Below are positions 5,520 to 7,724 of a DNA stretch of 7,724 bases, piece after piece. Each line of letters starts with the position of its first letter. The stretch's first letter is position 1. Under the pieces are notes generated by a model. That model saw only the letters and a program-made list of their open reading frames with translations. It was not told where the DNA came from and did no database searches. A program made the translations under genes and the position numbers. Source of the stretch: Lachnospiraceae bacterium (GTDB lineage: Bacteria; Bacillota; Clostridia; Lachnospirales; Lachnospiraceae); assembly GCA_009774585.1 (NCBI GenBank), contig VSOA01000181.1:1-7724 (forward strand), written 5' to 3'.

Positions 5520-6791
5520 ATGAGTGTAATCAGCAGTAAAGATGTCAATGAAATTATCAGAAAGACGTTGGGCATCATCAACAATAAGATTATGAACCAC
5601 GGAGAAATCACAGGTTATATTCTGTATAAGATGATGGAGTATGAGAATACCTATACTGAGCAGCACTATACCGAACAGGAACTGGTGGATTACACGATGC
5701 TTGGCATCCTGCATGATATTGGGCTTTATAAGGAAGACAATGTCAAGAACGTATCTGATTTTGAGACGAAGAACCTATGGCCTCATTCTATCTACGGCTT
5801 TCTGTTTTTGAAATATCTTTCGCCCATGGGTGACAAGGCGGAGATTGTGCTGTATCATCATCTGGATTACAACAGACATAATCTGATTCAGAGCCGTTAT
5901 ATGCATATTATTGAACTTTTGAATCTGGCGGATTCCATGGATACCTTTTTGCACCTGAAAGATGAAAGTTTGGAACCGGATTATTTTGCGAAATATCGTG
6001 ATATTAAATTTTCCGGCGCGGCGCTCGACCTTTTCCATAAGGCGCAGGACCGCTACGGTATCACGGAGAATCTGATTAATGGCAAATACAGAGAAGAACT
6101 GGATGTGCTGCTTGCCAAGAGAGCTTTCTCCGAACAGTATAAGAGAGGCTTTCTGGAAATGCTCGTCTACACGATTGATTTCAGAAGCGAGCATACGGTG
6201 ATACATACATTGGCTACGGTGAATTTTGCAGAACAACTTGGCAGACTGGCAAGGGTATCCGGAAGAGATCTAAGAGACTTGCATTACGGCGCATTGCTGC
6301 ACGACCTTGGTAAGATAGCGATTCCGCTCAACATATTGGAATCCACGGGAAGATTAAGCGACGACGAGATGAAGATCATGAAGGCGCATGTGCGCATTAC
6401 GGAGATGATTCTTGAAGGGGTTGTGGATGATGCGGTATTACAGATAGCGGTCAGACATCATGAGAAGCTGGATGGAACAGGTTATCACAAAGGGCTTAAG
6501 GCGGAAGATTTATCGCTGACACAGCAGATTATCGCAGTGGCGGATATTTTAAGCGCATTGTACGGCAAACGCAGCTATAAGGAAGCGTTCAGCAAAGAGA
6601 AGATACTGGATATTATGAAAGGCGACGCGGATCACGGCAAGATTAACAAGAATGTGGTGACCAGTCTTGAGCGGAATTACGACAAGATTATTAAAGAGTT
6701 TGAGAAAGAGAAAGAAAACACGATTGGGTTGTATCTTAAGATTAAAGAACAATATGCAATTATAAGTGAGCGGTTTAAAATGTTTGACTAG
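5520..6791 (+). CDS. Tandem HD-domain protein, probable HD-GYP c-di-GMP phosphodiesterase
   Basis: A soluble 423-residue protein with two HD-type domains and no membrane segment or receiver domain. The ATG at 5520 has AAGGGGA (5504-5510) nine bases upstream. The N-terminal domain (about 20-145) keeps a metal-ligand pattern (His27, His65-Asp66, His89, His113-His114, Asp138) but has no GYP signature. The C-terminal domain (about 222-375) is a fuller HD-GYP: His225, LLHDLGKIAIP (259-269, HD at 261-262, Lys265), His290, HHEKLDGTGYH (313-323) and Asp342 in VADILSALYG. The defining GYP reads GYH, and the glycine usually following His290 is threonine. In HD-GYP proteins this fold hydrolyses cyclic-di-GMP to pGpG or GMP, and the metal ligands appear intact, so activity is plausible but not certain. 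A charged helical tail follows (about 385-423). The upstream cyclase is a possible opposing partner, though on another transcript. The DUF362 gene starts 50 bases after the stop and may be co-transcribed. Confidence 0.88.
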   Translation: MSVISSKDVNEIIRKTLGIINNKIMNHGEITGYILYKMMEYENTYTEQHYTEQELVDYTMLGILHDIGLYKEDNVKNVSDFETKNLWPHSIYGFLFLKYLSPMGDKAEIVLYHHLDYNRHNLIQSRYMHIIELLNLADSMDTFLHLKDESLEPDYFAKYRDIKFSGAALDLFHKAQDRYGITENLINGKYREELDVLLAKRAFSEQYKRGFLEMLVYTIDFRSEHTVIHTLATVNFAEQLGRLARVSGRDLRDLHYGALLHDLGKIAIPLNILESTGRLSDDEMKIMKAHVRITEMILEGVVDDAVLQIAVRHHEKLDGTGYHKGLKAEDLSLTQQIIAVADILSALYGKRSYKEAFSKEKILDIMKGDADHGKINKNVVTSLERNYDKIIKEFEKEKENTIGLYLKIKEQYAIISERFKMFD

Positions 6792-6841
6792 TGTGAGATG
6801 CCGTAGAATGGCGTTCTCTGCATTGAAAGAGGAGAGAAGAT

Positions 6842-7724
6842 ATGGAAAAGGCAAACGTGTATTTTACAACATTTAAGGCAACAGAACATGAGAATCTACT
6901 GCAGAAACTGCATCGTCTGATGAAGACGGCAGGATTCGAGAACATTGATTTTAAGGATAAGTATGCGGCGATTAAGATTCATTTCGGCGAGTATGGCAAC
7001 CTTGCGTTTCTTCGTCCGAACTATGCAAGGGTGGTAGCGGATTATGTCAAGGAATTGGGAGGAAAGCCATATCTTACTGACTGTAATACGCTCTATGTTG
7101 GCAGCAGGAAGAATGCGCTCGATCATTTGGAGACAGCTTACGTGAACGGTTTTTCTCCTTACCAGACGGGATGTCACGTAATCATTGGCGATGGTCTGAA
7201 AGGCACAGATGAAGCATTGGTTCCCATTAATGGGGAATATGTCAAAGAGGCGAAGATTGGGCAGGCTGTTATGGACGCCGATATTTTTATCTCGTTGACG
7301 CACTTTAAAGGGCATGAGATGGCAGGTTTCGGCGGCACGCTCAAGAATATCGGCATGGGCTGCGGCTCCAGAGCCGGTAAGATGGAGCAGCACTGCGAAG
7401 GAAAACCGAGCGTGGCTACTTCAGCCTGCGTAGGCTGCGGTGCATGCGATAGGATATGTGCGCATGGCGCGCCGGTAATTGAGAATGGGAAAGCGCACAT
7501 TGACCATAATAAGTGCGTGGGCTGCGGACGCTGTCTGGCAGTGTGTCCGAAAAATGCCATCGCAGCGGATTTTACAGATTCTGTTGCGGTACTCAACTAT
7601 AAGATGGCGGAGTACACCAAGGCAGTGTGTAAAGACATTCCGTGTTTACATGTGTCTTTAATCTGTGATGTATCGCCTAACTGTGACTGTCATTCGGAAA
7701 ATGATATCCCGATTATTCCCAATG
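6842..7724 (+). CDS. DUF362 protein with two 4Fe-4S motifs (3' end outside window)
   Basis: Open from ATG 6842 to the window edge (294 codons, no stop); AGAGGAG (6828-6834) is seven bases upstream. The N-terminal 190 residues form a DUF362 domain: IKIHFGEYGN (44-53), a conserved ADIFISLTHFKGHEMAGFGG stretch (146-165) and TLKNIGMGCGSRAGK (166-180). A ferredoxin-like insert has two cysteine sets: C196, C199, C202, C206 and C225, C228, C231, C235. The second is canonical (CVGCGRCLAVCP). In the first, the proline normally right after the fourth cysteine is displaced (CAHGAP). After the insert, SPNCDCHSENDIPIIP (278-293) is the usual return into the second DUF362 half. Complete relatives are about 370 residues, so perhaps 75 are missing here. 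A cytoplasmic iron-sulfur redox protein is expected; its substrate is unknown, and many relatives are annotated only as 4Fe-4S binding protein. Confidence 0.9.
   Translation, partial: MEKANVYFTTFKATEHENLLQKLHRLMKTAGFENIDFKDKYAAIKIHFGEYGNLAFLRPNYARVVADYVKELGGKPYLTDCNTLYVGSRKNALDHLETAYVNGFSPYQTGCHVIIGDGLKGTDEALVPINGEYVKEAKIGQAVMDADIFISLTHFKGHEMAGFGGTLKNIGMGCGSRAGKMEQHCEGKPSVATSACVGCGACDRICAHGAPVIENGKAHIDHNKCVGCGRCLAVCPKNAIAADFTDSVAVLNYKMAEYTKAVCKDIPCLHVSLICDVSPNCDCHSENDIPIIPN

Noticed and set aside
6795..6822. Imperfect hairpin (GAGATGCC with GGCGTTCTC) between the HD and DUF362 genes as a terminator
   Set aside because: The stem has a bulge and no T-run follows; the short gap and strong ribosome binding site fit read-through better.
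6896..7393. 165-codon minus-strand open frame opposite the DUF362 gene (and a second at 7174-7596)
   Set aside because: Both are mirror frames of a clearly conserved iron-sulfur protein; the peptides show no family features and no start signals.

Overview
The window looks like a piece of chromosome from a low- to mid-GC Gram-positive anaerobe of the Clostridia, most likely Lachnospiraceae-like. The evidence is purine-rich AGGAG-type ribosome binding sites, a Bacillus/Clostridium-type SOS box, a UvrX/YqjW-type Y-family polymerase paired with a YolD-like small protein, and a ferredoxin-like DUF362 protein. The placement comes from recognising protein families and motifs; no search was run. I see no insertion sequence, CRISPR array, tRNA, rRNA or phage gene.

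Layout. Bases 1-102 hold one open frame that may be the tail of an upstream gene. From about 89 a promoter leads into a membrane-anchored Cache-HAMP-PAS-GGDEF diguanylate cyclase (156-2075). Its end overlaps by 11 bases the start of an O6-alkylguanine-DNA alkyltransferase (ogt-like, 2065-2535). On the minus strand and convergent with ogt is a two-gene damage-response unit: a UmuC/DinP-family DNA polymerase (3902-2637) and an overlapping short YolD-like protein (2647-2462). The 3' end of the YolD-like gene lies antisense to the last 74 bases of ogt. The polymerase promoter has a near-consensus LexA/DinR operator in its 17-base spacer. Divergent from it, with its own TTGACA promoter, is a CPA2-type cation:proton antiporter (4114-5298), closed by a hairpin terminator. 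A 221-base gap then leads to a tandem-HD (HD-GYP-like) protein (5520-6791) and, 50 bases later, a DUF362/bis-4Fe-4S protein (6842 onward) cut by the window end.

How the genes fit together. Two themes recur. One is cyclic-di-GMP signalling: a cyclase at the left and a probable HD-GYP phosphodiesterase at the right, on separate transcripts. The other is DNA damage: the alkyltransferase and the SOS-controlled polymerase, meeting tail to tail. The antiporter and the ferredoxin-like protein are ordinary housekeeping or redox accessory genes. The most interesting points are the fully readable SOS promoter, the apparent truncation of the YolD-like gene exactly where it meets ogt, the translational coupling of a DNA-repair gene to a signalling gene, and the variant signature residues in the cyclase (no I-site) and the HD-GYP protein (GYH for GYP). 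I found no convincing wholly new system.
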